DNA of 64,000 nt from Streptomyces griseoluteus. Its GTDB lineage: Bacteria; Actinomycetota; Actinomycetes; Streptomycetales; Streptomycetaceae. The position numbers and the translations under genes were made by a program. Below, piece after piece: positions 25,638 through 37,199 of this stretch (its first letter is position 1; the number at the start of each line of letters is the position of its first letter). The stretch is from contig JOBE01000014.1 of NCBI GenBank assembly GCA_000717735.1, positions 1 to 64,000 of the forward strand. The letters are read 5' to 3'. Under the pieces are notes generated by a model. That model saw only the letters and a list, made by a program, of their open reading frames with translations, ran no database searches and had not been told where the DNA came from.

Positions 25638-26579
25638 ATGTCCAGTGAGATTCCGATGCGGGTGGCGGTGGTGGGAGCGACCGGGTTCCAGGGCGGTGCG
25701 GTGGCCCGGCTGCTCGCCGGGCGGCGCCACCGGGTGCGGACCCTGACACGGCGCGCGGCGGCCGACCGGCCGCCGCTGCCCGGGGCCTTCTTCCTGGCGG
25801 GCGATCTGGGGCGGCGGGACGACGTGCGGCGGCTCTTCGAGGGGACGACGCACGCGTTCGTCACGATGCCGCTGGTGTACGAGAGCGAGCGGGTGGAGGT
25901 GTACGCGCGGAACGTCGCGGCGGCGGCCCGGGAGGCGGGGACGGAACGTCTGGTCCTCAACGCCAACACCCGGGTCCCGCTGGGCCCGACGGAGGTCGCC
26001 GCATTCGAGACGCGGCGGCTCGCCGAGCGGGTGCTGCGGGACAGCGGGGTGCCGCTGGTGGTGATCCGGCCGCCGGTGTACCTGGACAACCTGTTCTCGC
26101 CGTGGAACGGTCCGTCCCTGGTCGACGAGGGCGTACTCGCCTATCCGCTGCCGGAGTCGACGCGGACGGCGTGGCTCTCGCACCGGGACCTCGCGGAGGC
26201 GGCGCTCGCGGCGCTGACCCTGGAGGGCGTGGAGGGGCGGACCTTCGACATCGGCGGCGCGCGTTCGCTGACGGGCGGTGAGCTGGCGGCGGCCTTCGGC
26301 CGGGGGCTCGGCCGTGCGGTGCGGTACGAGGAGCTGGATCCGGCCGCTTTCGAGCGGGGTCTGGCCCGGTTGCTCGGTCCGCAGACGGCGGCGGGGGTGG
26401 CCGGGATCTACCACTACATGGCGAGCGGCGCCGATCCGCTTCTGATGGCGGACGACGACGGGGTGTCGACGGAGGTACTCGCTCTCGGACCGGCCCCGGT
26501 GGAGGAGTGGGTGGCCCGTCAGCCCTGGCAGATCTGGTCGACGGACGCGGACGAACCGGACCCGACGCCCCGCCGCTGA
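25638..26579 (+). CDS. NmrA-like NAD(P)-binding oxidoreductase
   Basis: 313 residues from the ATG at 25638. The N-terminal Rossmann motif (VAVVGATGFQGGAVARLLAGR) and the overall pattern match NmrA/isoflavone reductase-like atypical short-chain dehydrogenases. The classical YxxxK is absent, as is common in this family, some of whose members sense the NADP redox state and do not catalyse. It lies divergent to the AraC gene, with a shared 118-base promoter region, and is followed by a strong terminator, so it forms its own unit. It may act in the adjacent aromatic pathway or act as a stress-linked quinone reductase; the sequence does not decide. Confidence 0.85.
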   Translation: MSSEIPMRVAVVGATGFQGGAVARLLAGRRHRVRTLTRRAAADRPPLPGAFFLAGDLGRRDDVRRLFEGTTHAFVTMPLVYESERVEVYARNVAAAAREAGTERLVLNANTRVPLGPTEVAAFETRRLAERVLRDSGVPLVVIRPPVYLDNLFSPWNGPSLVDEGVLAYPLPESTRTAWLSHRDLAEAALAALTLEGVEGRTFDIGGARSLTGGELAAAFGRGLGRAVRYEELDPAAFERGLARLLGPQTAAGVAGIYHYMASGADPLLMADDDGVSTEVLALGPAPVEEWVARQPWQIWSTDADEPDPTPRR

Positions 26580-26612
26580 CCACCGCCCCGCACCCACCCC
26601 GACCGCCGGAAT

Positions 26613-26641
26613 CAGACCCCGCCCCACAAGGGCGGGGTCTG
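26613..26641 (+). terminator. Hairpin terminator after the NmrA-like gene
   Basis: A perfect 12-bp stem (CAGACCCCGCCC with GGGCGGGGTCTG) and a 5-base loop, 34 bases after the stop at 26579. It closes the accessory cluster before the glgE promoter region. Confidence 0.8.
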
Positions 26642-26725
26642 TTCGCGCCCGGCTCCGGCACCCCGGAGGCGAACCGAGCCCGAAAAAAGGGGGGTCGGGG
26701 CTTCTTCTTTGTCCGGGTCCTGTCC

Positions 26726-26754
26726 TTGCCCGTACGGCTACGCCCTAGTAGTTA
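26726..26754 (+). promoter_or_regulatory. Candidate glgE promoter
   Basis: TTGCCC (26726-26731) and TAGTTA (26749-26754) are spaced by 17 bases in an otherwise gene-free stretch of about 240 bases before glgE. The start site would fall near 26761 and give a leader of about 125 bases. No repressor site is obvious. Confidence 0.4.
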
Positions 26755-26885
26755 ACAAAGCGCCGGGATTGCCCACCCGTGAACCGTGGGAAGGCTCCTC
26801 CGGTACACCCCCGAAACCCGTCTCCCCGTGACTTCTGTTCATCCCTGTGCACCCGCCATTCGAGTGAACGCGGACAGGAGCGGCC

Positions 26886-28960
26886 ATGCCCGCAACCCGC
26901 CGGCCGTCGACGGAGCTAGAAAGAGCGAACCACCACCCGCACCCCCGTAACCCTTCAGGTGATGCCGTGAATCCGCTCATGGGACGCATTCCCGTACTGG
27001 ACGTCCGCCCACTGGTCGACTGCGGTCGGCGCCCCGCGAAGGCGGTGGCCGGAGAGTCCTTCGAGGTGACGGCGACCGTCTTCCGCGAAGGCCATGACGC
27101 CGTCGCCGCCAATGTCGTGCTGCGCGGCCCTTCGGGCCGGCCCGGCCCCTGGACCCCGATGCGGGAACTGGCTCCGGGCACCGACCGGTGGGGTGCCGAG
27201 GTCACCCCGGACGCCGAGGGCCTCTGGACGTACACCGTCGAGGCGTGGAGCGATCCGGTGGCGACCTGGCGCCACACCGCGAAGATCAAGATTCCGGCCG
27301 GGATCGACTCCGAACTCGTCCTCGCCGAGGGCGCCGAGCTGCACGAGCGGGCCGCCAAGGGCGTCCCGAAGAAGGGCGGCGGCCGGGAGGCGGTGCTCGC
27401 GGCGGCGGACGCGCTGCGGGACGCGTCCCGGCCGGCCGCGGTCCGGCTCGCGGCGGCGCTCGCCCCGCGGGTGGTCGAGTCCCTCGACCGGTACCCGCTG
27501 CGCGAACTCCTCTCCTCCTCGGCCGCGTTGCCGCTGCGGGTGGAGCGGGAGCGTGCCCTGTTCGGTTCCTGGTACGAGTTCTTCCCGCGCTCGGAGGGCG
27601 TACGGAAGGTCAAGGGCCGTACGGTTCCGGGGAACTTCCGCACCGCGGCCGAGCGGCTGCCGGCGATCGCCGCGATGGGCTTCGACGTGGTGTACCTGCC
27701 GCCGGTGCACCCGATCGGCGAGACCCACCGCAAGGGCCCCAACAACTCCCTCTCGGCGTCGCCGAACGACGTGGGCGTGCCGTGGGCGATCGGTTCGCCC
27801 GAGGGCGGGCACGACGCGCTCCACCCGGACCTCGGCACCTTCGAGGACTTCGACGCCTTCGTGGCGCGGGCCAGGGAGCTGCGTCTGGAGATCGCGCTCG
27901 ACTTCGCGTTGCAGTGCTCCCCCGACCATCCGTGGGTGGAGAAGCACCCGGAGTGGTTCCACCACCGGCCGGACGGTTCGATCGCGTACGCGGAGAACCC
28001 GCCGAAGAAGTACCAGGACATCTATCCGATCGCCTTCGATCGCGACATGGACGGGATCGTCGCGGAGACCGTGCGGGTCCTTCGTCACTGGATGGACCAC
28101 GGGATCCGGATCTTCCGCGTCGACAACCCGCACACCAAGCCGGTGGTGTTCTGGGAGCGGGTGATCGGCGAGATCAACCGGGCCGACCCGGACGTGATCT
28201 TCCTGGCGGAGGCCTTCACCCGGCCGGCGATGATGCGGACGCTCGGCGCGATCGGCTTCCAGCAGTCGTACACGTACTTCACCTGGCGGAACACCAAGGA
28301 GGAGCTGACGGAGTACCTGACGGAACTGTCCGGGGAGACGGCGGCTCAGATGCGGCCGAACTTCTTCGTGAACACCCCGGACATCCTGCACGCCTACCTC
28401 CAAGAGGGCGGGCGGCCCGCGTTCGAGGCGCGGGCGGTGCTCGCGGCGACGCTCTCGCCGTCCTGGGGCATGTACGCCGGGTACGAGCTGTGCGAGGGCA
28501 CCGCGCTGCGGGACGGCAGCGAGGAGTACCTCGACTCGGAGAAGTACCAACTGCGGCCGCGTGACTGGGAGTCGGCGGAGCGCGCCGGAAAGACGATCAC
28601 TCCGCTGATCACCGCCCTGAACCGGATCAGGCGCCGTCACCCGGCCCTGCGCAGGCTGCGGAACCTGACGTTCCACGACACCGACAACGCCCAGGTGATC
28701 GCGTACAGCAAGCGCTCCGGTTCGAACACCGTTCTGGTGGTCGTCAACCTCGACCCGCACCACACCCAGGAGGCGACGGTCTCGTTGAACATGCCGGAAC
28801 TCGGCCTCGACTGGCACGAGACCGTGCCGGTGCGCGACGAGCTCACCGGCGATACCTATCACTGGGGCAGGGCCAGCTACGTGCGCCTAGAGCCGGGTGT
28901 CACACCCGCGCACGTCCTCGTCCTGCGACCGTCCCCGCAGACCGGAGGGTCACCCACATC

Positions 28961-28964
<4 letters not shown>
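26886..28964 (+). CDS. glgE: Alpha-1,4-glucan:maltose-1-phosphate maltosyltransferase
   Basis: 692 residues, the normal GlgE length, starting at an ATG with an AGGAG site. The N-terminal all-beta domain ([37 protein letters not shown]) precedes a GH13_3 barrel. The catalytic nucleophile is D413 ([10 protein letters not shown]) and the acid/base E442 (FLAEAF), 29 residues apart as in the characterised S. coelicolor enzyme. It adds maltosyl units from maltose 1-phosphate to linear alpha-1,4-glucan in the cytoplasm. It opens the operon glgE-treS-pep2-glgB; its stop overlaps the treS start by four bases. The substrate is supplied by pep2. Confidence 0.97.
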
Positions 28965-30673
<1,709 letters not shown>

Positions 30674-30700
30674 CCGCCGGTCAGTTCGGATACGTCCGGG

Positions 30701-30725
30701 GTGGGACGGTTTTCCCCCGTCCCAC
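30701..30725 (+). terminator. Hairpin between treS and pep2
   Basis: A 9-bp stem (GTGGGACGG with CCGTCCCAC) and a 7-base loop containing four T residues. The treS-pep2 gap is 246 bases, so this could be a partial terminator that separates glgE-treS from pep2-glgB expression. Confidence 0.55.
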
Positions 30726-30919
30726 TCTGGGCACTGTGACCCACACACGTTCATCGTCACGATTCAGGTCCATACGGGCCTTCTTGTCGGGCCCATACGG
30801 ATCTTCCCCTTCCGACACGTCCCGCACATCCGGACAGTCCAAGCCGCCATCCGGGACACTCTGCGCATTTGAACGCATACGAAAGTCAACTGCGCGCCCC
30901 GGGGAAAGGACGCGATGCC

Positions 30920-32269
30920 ATGCCGGAGACCGCATCCACCACCCGGGCCCCGGACGCCCTCCTCCCGTCACTCACCCCCCTGCTCCACGAATGGCTGCCC
31001 CGGCAGCGCTGGTTCGCGGGCAAGGGTCGCCGGGTCACCGGATTCACGCTGGAAGCGGCCACCGAGCTGCTGCCCCTCGACGGCCCGGGCCCCGGCCTCC
31101 TCCATCTGCTCGTACGGGTCGAACAGCCGAGCCGCCAGGCCGGCACACCCGCCGACTGCTACCAACTGCTCCTGGGCGTACGCACCCAGCTGCCGCCCCG
31201 CCTCGCTCCCGCCCTGATCGGGCGGATCCGGCAGGGGCCGCTCGCCGGACGGGCCGTGTACGAGGGGCTGCGCGACCCGCGGCTCGCCGGCCTCCTCTAC
31301 GAGCGACTGCGCACCCCGGGCCGGACCGGCCCGCTGCGCTTCCATGCCACCACGGCACTTCCTCCCGCCCTGGCCCCCCGGGTGCTCGACGCGGAGCAGT
31401 CCAACTCGTCGCTGGTCTACGGAGATTCGTTCATCCTGAAGATCTTCCGCCGGGTCAGCCCGGGAGCCAATCCGGACCTGGAACTGCCGCTCGCCCTCGC
31501 CGGGGCCGGCTGCGCGCGGGTCCCCGCCCCGGTCGCCTGGTTCGAGTCCGGGGCCGCGACCCTCGGCGTCCTCCAGCCCTATCTGCGGGACTCCCGCGAC
31601 GGCTGGCGGCTCGCGCTCGACGCGCTCGCCGACGGACGCGAGTTCACGGCGGAGGCGCGCGACCTCGGCCGAGCCACGGCGGAGGTCCACCTCGCCCTCG
31701 CCGAGGCGCTGCCCACCCGGCGCCTCGCCCTGGCCGAGATCGAGCAGCTGGCTGCCGCGATGGACCGGCGGCTGCACGCGGCCGCGCAGGCCGTGCCCGC
31801 GCTCCTTCCACACGTGCCGGGCCTGCGCGCCGTCTTCGCGGCGGCGAGCGGCGCGGCCGGCGGTAGCGCGGTCCAGCGCATCCACGGCGATCTGCACCTG
31901 GGGCAGACCCTTCGGGGGTCCGACGGCGGCTGGGCCGTCATCGACTTCGAGGGCGAGCCGGCGAAGACGCTCGACGAGCGGCGCAGCCCGCAGCCCACGG
32001 TCCGCGACGTGGCCGGGATGCTCCGCTCCTTCGACTACGCGGCCCGCACCCACCGCCCGTGGAACGCCGACTGGGCGACGCGGTGCCGGGCGGCGTTCTG
32101 CACGGGCTACGCCGAGGCGGCCGGGGCCGATCCCCGTGCGGACCCGGCGCTCCTGAGGGCCTACGAGACCGACAAGGCGGTCTACGAGGTCGTGTACGAG
32201 GCCCGGCACCGCCCGGACTGGCTCTCGGTCCCGATGTCCGCCATCGAACGTCTGGCCGCCGCCCGATGA
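30920..32269 (+). CDS. pep2: Maltokinase (maltose 1-phosphate forming)
   Basis: 449 residues from an ATG at 30920 with a GGGGAAAGGA site; a TTG at 30869 would extend it. The N-terminal cap (LLHEWLPRQRWFAGKGR) is the maltokinase hallmark. The kinase fold resembles aminoglycoside phosphotransferases: catalytic D324 in IHGDLHLGQ and metal-binding D342 in VIDFEGEP. It uses ATP to make maltose 1-phosphate, the GlgE donor. Placed between treS and glgB, it completes the TreS-Pep2-GlgE route. Its leader and intergenic hairpins suggest it can be expressed apart from glgE-treS. Confidence 0.95.
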   Translation: MPETASTTRAPDALLPSLTPLLHEWLPRQRWFAGKGRRVTGFTLEAATELLPLDGPGPGLLHLLVRVEQPSRQAGTPADCYQLLLGVRTQLPPRLAPALIGRIRQGPLAGRAVYEGLRDPRLAGLLYERLRTPGRTGPLRFHATTALPPALAPRVLDAEQSNSSLVYGDSFILKIFRRVSPGANPDLELPLALAGAGCARVPAPVAWFESGAATLGVLQPYLRDSRDGWRLALDALADGREFTAEARDLGRATAEVHLALAEALPTRRLALAEIEQLAAAMDRRLHAAAQAVPALLPHVPGLRAVFAAASGAAGGSAVQRIHGDLHLGQTLRGSDGGWAVIDFEGEPAKTLDERRSPQPTVRDVAGMLRSFDYAARTHRPWNADWATRCRAAFCTGYAEAAGADPRADPALLRAYETDKAVYEVVYEARHRPDWLSVPMSAIERLAAAR

Positions 32270-32314
32270 CCTGGCCACCACCCGGTGAACCGGCGCCCCG
32301 CCCCCTCCGGCACC

Positions 32315-32341
32315 CCGTTCCCCGCCCGGTGCGGGGAACGG
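32315..32341 (+). terminator. Hairpin between pep2 and glgB
   Basis: A perfect 11-bp stem (CCGTTCCCCGC with GCGGGGAACGG) and a 5-base loop, 46 bases after the pep2 stop. It may attenuate transcription into glgB. Confidence 0.55.
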
Positions 32342-32485
32342 CGGACCCCCCGTTCGGACCAGTCCCCCGCCCCGTCCCGGCCGTCCCGCCTGCGGCAACC
32401 GCCACGCGCCCCGTTCGGCCGAGTGTCCCTCTCCCGCGCCCCACCGTTGCGCATCCGTACCCCGTACCCCTTAGGAGGCACCCCG

Positions 32486-34741
32486 GTGACCGCCCGCCCC
32501 GCAGGCAAGACGGCCCGCAGCACCACCACCGCCAAGTCCCCCGTGCCCCGGAAGGCGCCACCGCTCGATCCGGGTGACCGGGGCCGGCTGCTCGCCGGGG
32601 AGCACCACGACCCGCACGGCGTGCTCGGCGCGCACCCGGTACGCGGCGGGGTGGTGGTCCGGGTGCTGCGCCCGTGGGCGAAGGAGGTCACCGTCGTCAC
32701 CAAGAGCGGGCGGATCCCGCTGCACGACGACGGCGACGGCCTCTTCTCGGGGCTCCTGCCGCGGCTGCGCAAGGTGCCGCCGTACGAGCTGCGGGTCCGC
32801 TACGACGGGGACGAACTCGCCGTCCACGACCCGTACCGCTTCCTGCCGTCCCTCGGCGAGCTGGATCTGCACCTCATCGGCGAGGGCCGGCACGAGGAGC
32901 TGTGGACGGCCCTCGGCTCGCACCCCATGACCCACGGCGGCGCGACCGGCACCCGCTTCGCGGTCTGGGCGCCGAACGCGCGCGGGGTGCGGGTCACCGG
33001 TGACTTCACGCACTGGGACGGCACGGGGCTTCCGATGCGCTCGCTGGGTTCGACGGGCGTGTGGGAGCTGTTCGTGCCGGGGATCGGCGAGGGCGCGGTC
33101 TACAAGTACGACATCACGCGCCCCGACGGGACGCACACCCTGCGCGCGGACCCGATGGCCCGCCGTACCGAGTGCCCGCCGAACACCGCGTCGATCGTCA
33201 CGGCCTCGCACTACGCCTGGGACGACCAGGAGTGGATGGCGCGGCGCGGGGCGCGTCCGCACCACGAGGCGCCGCTCTCGGTCTACGAGGTCCACCTGCC
33301 GTCCTGGCGGCCCGGCCTGACCTATCGTCAACTCGCCGAGCGGCTGCCCGCGTACGTCCGCGATCTCGGCTTCACACACGTGGAGCTGATGCCGGTCACC
33401 GAGCACCCCTTCGGCGGCTCGTGGGGCTACCAGGTCACCGGCTTCTACGCGCCGACGGCCCGCATGGGCACCCCGGACGACTTCAGGTTCCTGGTCGACT
33501 CGCTGCACCGGGCGGGCATCGGGGTCCTGATGGACTGGGTGCCCGCGCACTTCCCGAAGGACGACTGGGCGCTCGCGGAGTTCGACGGGCGGCCGCTGTA
33601 CGAGCACGAGGACCCGCGCCGCTCGCACCATCCCGACTGGGGCACCCTCGAGTTCGACTACGGCCGCAAGGAGGTGCGGAACTTCCTGGTGGCGAACGCC
33701 GTGTACTGGTGCGAGGAGTTCCACATCGACGGTCTGCGGGTCGACGCGGTGGCCTCGATGCTCTACCTCGACTACTCGCGGGAGCACGGCGAGTGGCTGC
33801 CGAACGAGCACGGCGGCCGGGAGAACCTGGACGCGGTGGCGTTCCTCCAGGAGATGAACGCGACCGTGTACCGGCGCTGCCCGGGGATCGTGACCTTCGC
33901 GGAGGAGTCCACGGCCTGGGACGGGGTGACACGGGCGACGGACCAGGTGGGGCCCGGCGGCTTCGGCGGTCTGGGCTTCGGGATGAAGTGGAACATGGGC
34001 TGGATGCACGACTCCCTGGAGTACGTGCAGAAGGAGCCGGTGCACCGCAAGTACCACCACCACGAGATGACCTTCTCGATGGTGTACGCGTACAGCGAGA
34101 ACTACATCCTGCCGATCTCCCACGACGAGGTCGTGCACGGCAAGCGGTCCCTGGTGTCGAAGATGCCCGGCGACTGGTGGCAGCAGCGCGCCAACCACCG
34201 CGCCTACCTGGGCTTCATGTGGGCCCATCCCGGCAAGCAACTGCTCTACATGGGGCAGGAGTTCGCACAGGGCGGGGAGTGGTCGGCGGACCACGGGCCC
34301 GACTGGTGGCTGCTCGACCCGGCGTACGGGGCGGAGGCCGACCACCGGGGCGTGCGGGATCTCGTGCGCGACCTGAACACGGTCTACGCGGCGACGCCCT
34401 CGCTCTGGGAGCGGGACACCTCCCCCGAGGGCTTCCAGTGGGTCGTCGGGGACGCGGCCGAGGACAACGTCTTCGCCTTCCTGCGCTTCGACGCGTTCGG
34501 CTCGCCACTGCTCGCCGTCTCGAACTTCTCCCCGGTGGTCCGGCACGACTACCGGCTCGGCGTGCCGGACGAGGTGGTCGCCTGGGCGGAGGTCCTGAAC
34601 ACGGACGCCGGCCGGTACGGCGGCGGGGACGTGGTGGGACGTGACCCGCTGAAGGCGGAGTCGGTGCCGCACCACGGGCGCGCGGCGAGCGTCCGGATGA
34701 CGCTGCCGCCGCTCGCGACGGTCTGGCTGCGGCCGGTCTGA
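32486..34741 (+). CDS. glgB: 1,4-alpha-glucan branching enzyme
   Basis: 751 residues from a GTG with an excellent TAGGAGG site. A short basic Thr/Ser-rich leader is followed by two N-terminal beta modules (CBM48 type), a GH13_9 barrel and a C-terminal beta domain. Catalytic residues are D420 ([10 protein letters not shown]), E473 (FAEEST) and D547 (HDEVVHGK). It moves alpha-1,4 chains to 1,6 branch points and so creates new ends for GlgE to extend. It is the last gene of the glgE block and is convergent with the helicase gene, only 40 bases away. Confidence 0.97.
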   Translation: MTARPAGKTARSTTTAKSPVPRKAPPLDPGDRGRLLAGEHHDPHGVLGAHPVRGGVVVRVLRPWAKEVTVVTKSGRIPLHDDGDGLFSGLLPRLRKVPPYELRVRYDGDELAVHDPYRFLPSLGELDLHLIGEGRHEELWTALGSHPMTHGGATGTRFAVWAPNARGVRVTGDFTHWDGTGLPMRSLGSTGVWELFVPGIGEGAVYKYDITRPDGTHTLRADPMARRTECPPNTASIVTASHYAWDDQEWMARRGARPHHEAPLSVYEVHLPSWRPGLTYRQLAERLPAYVRDLGFTHVELMPVTEHPFGGSWGYQVTGFYAPTARMGTPDDFRFLVDSLHRAGIGVLMDWVPAHFPKDDWALAEFDGRPLYEHEDPRRSHHPDWGTLEFDYGRKEVRNFLVANAVYWCEEFHIDGLRVDAVASMLYLDYSREHGEWLPNEHGGRENLDAVAFLQEMNATVYRRCPGIVTFAEESTAWDGVTRATDQVGPGGFGGLGFGMKWNMGWMHDSLEYVQKEPVHRKYHHHEMTFSMVYAYSENYILPISHDEVVHGKRSLVSKMPGDWWQQRANHRAYLGFMWAHPGKQLLYMGQEFAQGGEWSADHGPDWWLLDPAYGAEADHRGVRDLVRDLNTVYAATPSLWERDTSPEGFQWVVGDAAEDNVFAFLRFDAFGSPLLAVSNFSPVVRHDYRLGVPDEVVAWAEVLNTDAGRYGGGDVVGRDPLKAESVPHHGRAASVRMTLPPLATVWLRPV

Positions 34742-34781
34742 GCGGGGGTCCGCGCCCCGGCCATGATCCGCCGGACAGGCC

Positions 34782-37025
34782 CTAGCCCCGGGCCGCCGCG
34801 CGGATGATCCCGAGCCGCTGGGTCGCCCGGGTCAGCGCCACGTACAGGTCGTTGGTCCCGTGTGCCGCCCCGGCGACGATGCCCTCCGGGTCGACGACCA
34901 GGACCGTGTCGAACTCCAGGCCCTTCGCCTGCCGGGGGTCGAGCAGGACCACCGGCCGGGTGAGGTCGGGCGCCGGGCCGTAGGCGGCGTCCGGCAGGGC
35001 CGCGACCAGGCCGGGGAGCAGCTCCGGCGGGGCGATCACGGCGGTCCTGCCCTCGTCGCGCGGCGCGGCGGCCACCGCGTCGGCGGCCTCCTTGACCGGG
35101 TCGTCGACCGTACGGTCCCAGGGCTCCACGCCGGTGGACCGCACCGAGCTCGGCGGCTCGAACCCCGGGTCGTCGGTCCGCCGCACCTCGGCCGCGACGG
35201 CCATGATCTCGGCCGGCGTGCGGTAGTTGACCCCGAGCTTCACGAGCTCCCAGCGGTCGTCCACGTACGGGGCGAGGATCCGCTCCCAGGCGCCGACGCC
35301 CGCCGGGTCGCCGGTCTGGGCGGGGTCGCCGACCAGGGTCATCGAGCGGTTCGGGCTGCGGCGCATGAGGAGCCGCCAGGTCATCGCGGAGAGTTCCTGG
35401 GCCTCGTCGACGATGATGTGCCCGAAGGCCCAGGTGCGGTCGGCCGCGGCGCGTTCGGCGGCGGTCCTGTGGTCGGTCTCCTCGTGCCGCTCGGCGAAGC
35501 GTTCGGCATCGATGATGTCGTGGGCCGAGAGGACCTCGGAGGCGTCCTTGTCCTGCTCCTCCTTGTCCTCGAACTCGTAGGTGCGCGACGCGTAGGAGAC
35601 GTCGAGGACGCCCTGCGCGTACTGGATCTGCTTCTGCCGCTCGGCCTCCTCGGCGGCGCGGGCGGCCGAGTCGTCCTCGCCGAGGAGTTCGGCGGCCTCG
35701 TCGAGCAGCGGCACGTCGGCGGGGGTCCAGGGCCCGTGCCCGCGCCGGATCGCGGCGGCGTCCGTGTCCGGGAGGTGGGTGGGCTCGGTCAGGTAGTCCG
35801 CGAGGAAGTCCTGCGGGGTGAGGTCCGGCCAGAGGGTGTCGATCGCCGCGTGGACGTCGGGGTTGGCGGCGACGCCCTTGGCGAGCAGCGCGATGTCGTC
35901 GGGGCCGAGGAAGTTGGGGCCGCCGTAGGGGTCGGCGCCGATGCGGTCGGCGAGCTGTTCGGCGAGCGCGTCCAGGATCCGGAAGACGAAGTAGGGGCGG
36001 GCCAGGTTGTGCGGGAGGGCCGTCTCGCGGGCCTTGTGGCGGGCTTCCAGGGCCATGTCCCAGTCGATGACCAGGTCGCCGTCCTCGTGCGGGACGATTC
36101 TAGGCTCGCCGCGCTCGGGGACCTGCTGGCGGTCCCGTACGGCCGCGGCGAGCGCCTCCGCCATGGTGGCGGAGCCCTTGACGGCGGCGGCGCGGGGGGT
36201 GTCGGTGCCGGTGGCGCGGACGCCGGGGAACAGTTCGGCGGGGGTGGCGAGGAGGACGCCGGTCTCGCCGAGGGAGGGCAGGACGTTGCCGATGTAGCCG
36301 AGGAAGGCGGGGTTGGGCCCGACGATGAGCACGGCCCGCTTGGCGAGTTGCTCGCGGTGCGCGTAGAGGAGGTACGCGGCCCGGTGCAGGGCGACCGCCG
36401 TCTTGCCGGTGCCGGGGCCGCCCTCGACGACGAGGACCCCTCGGTGCGGGGAGCGGATGATGGCGTCCTGCTCGGCCTGGATGGTCTGCACGATGTCGTG
36501 CATCCGCCCGGTGCGGGCGGCGTCGAGCGCGGCGAGCAGCACCTCGTCGGCGTCACGGCTCTCGTGTCCGGTGCGGGTGGCGTCGGCGAGGTCGAGCACC
36601 TCGTCGTGGAGCGCGGTGACCGTGCGGCCGAGGGTGCTGATGTGCCGACGGCGGGAGAGACCCATCGGCTCGTATCCGGTGGCGAGGTAGAAGGGGCGGG
36701 CGATCTCGGCGCGCCAGTCGACGACGAGCGGGGTGCGGTTCGGGTCGTCCTCGCGGATGCCGAGCCGGCCGATGTGGTGGTCGCGCCCGTCCTTGAAGAC
36801 GAGACGCCCGAAACAGAGCCCGCTCTCCCCCGCGTTGAACGCGGCGAGCAGCCCCGACTGCTCGGCGACCATGACGTCCCGTTCGAGCCGGCCCTGGTTG
36901 CTGCCGACCCCCGGGGTGCGCAGGGCCCGCCCCACGGCGGCCTCGGCCTCGGCCCTCAGGTCGTCGAGTCGTGAGTAGAGATCGGTGATGAATTGCTGCT
37001 CGTTCCGCAATTCCTCGGTTGACAA
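34782..37025 (-). CDS. helD: HelD-like superfamily 1 helicase (RNA polymerase-associated)
   Basis: 747 residues. An N-terminal coiled coil (residues 1-60, where HelD inserts into RNA polymerase) is followed by a UvrD/Rep-like ATPase: Walker A GGPGTGKT at 202-209, VDEAQE Walker B, GDPAQTGDP motif III, and the C-terminal VALTRATQRL motif. The short N-terminal arm fits the actinobacterial class II HelD. HelD proteins free stalled RNA polymerase with ATP, and one Streptomyces paralogue (HelR) protects it from rifamycins. Which paralogue this is cannot be told from sequence alone. A TTG start at 37025 with a CCGGGAG site is preferred. An 18-bp inverted repeat lies about 55 bases upstream. Confidence 0.88.
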   Translation of the reverse strand: MSTEELRNEQQFITDLYSRLDDLRAEAEAAVGRALRTPGVGSNQGRLERDVMVAEQSGLLAAFNAGESGLCFGRLVFKDGRDHHIGRLGIREDDPNRTPLVVDWRAEIARPFYLATGYEPMGLSRRRHISTLGRTVTALHDEVLDLADATRTGHESRDADEVLLAALDAARTGRMHDIVQTIQAEQDAIIRSPHRGVLVVEGGPGTGKTAVALHRAAYLLYAHREQLAKRAVLIVGPNPAFLGYIGNVLPSLGETGVLLATPAELFPGVRATGTDTPRAAAVKGSATMAEALAAAVRDRQQVPERGEPRIVPHEDGDLVIDWDMALEARHKARETALPHNLARPYFVFRILDALAEQLADRIGADPYGGPNFLGPDDIALLAKGVAANPDVHAAIDTLWPDLTPQDFLADYLTEPTHLPDTDAAAIRRGHGPWTPADVPLLDEAAELLGEDDSAARAAEEAERQKQIQYAQGVLDVSYASRTYEFEDKEEQDKDASEVLSAHDIIDAERFAERHEETDHRTAAERAAADRTWAFGHIIVDEAQELSAMTWRLLMRRSPNRSMTLVGDPAQTGDPAGVGAWERILAPYVDDRWELVKLGVNYRTPAEIMAVAAEVRRTDDPGFEPPSSVRSTGVEPWDRTVDDPVKEAADAVAAAPRDEGRTAVIAPPELLPGLVAALPDAAYGPAPDLTRPVVLLDPRQAKGLEFDTVLVVDPEGIVAGAAHGTNDLYVALTRATQRLGIIRAAARG

Positions 37026-37078
37026 TTCGACTCCCGGCGCGATACAGTGCGTTTATTGAACTTCTCTGCGTCCGTGCT

Positions 37079-37096
37079 GATTCCGGACACGGAATC
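37079..37096. promoter_or_regulatory. 18-bp inverted repeat upstream of helD
   Basis: GATTCCGGACACGGAATC has two perfect 7-bp arms around a 4-base centre. It lies 54 bases before the helD start in a stretch richer in A and T than its surroundings. It fits a repressor site or a small hairpin. Confidence 0.4.
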
Positions 37097-37112
37097 CATC
37101 AATATACGCGAT

Positions 37113-37199
37113 GAAATACCCCGACTGTCAATTGTAGTCGGGGTATTTCCGTATGCCCTGCCGGAGCCCTAGGACCTGATCCGAACATCAGGCCCTAGG
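37113..37199 (-). terminator. Tandem hairpins after the small lipoprotein gene
   Basis: Two stems: a perfect 14-bp repeat (37113-37126 with 37136-37149, arm GAAATACCCCGACT) and a 13-bp repeat with one mismatch (37168-37180 with 37187-37199). The latter contains the TAG stop of the gene ending at 37195. They lie between that gene and helD. Confidence 0.7.
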
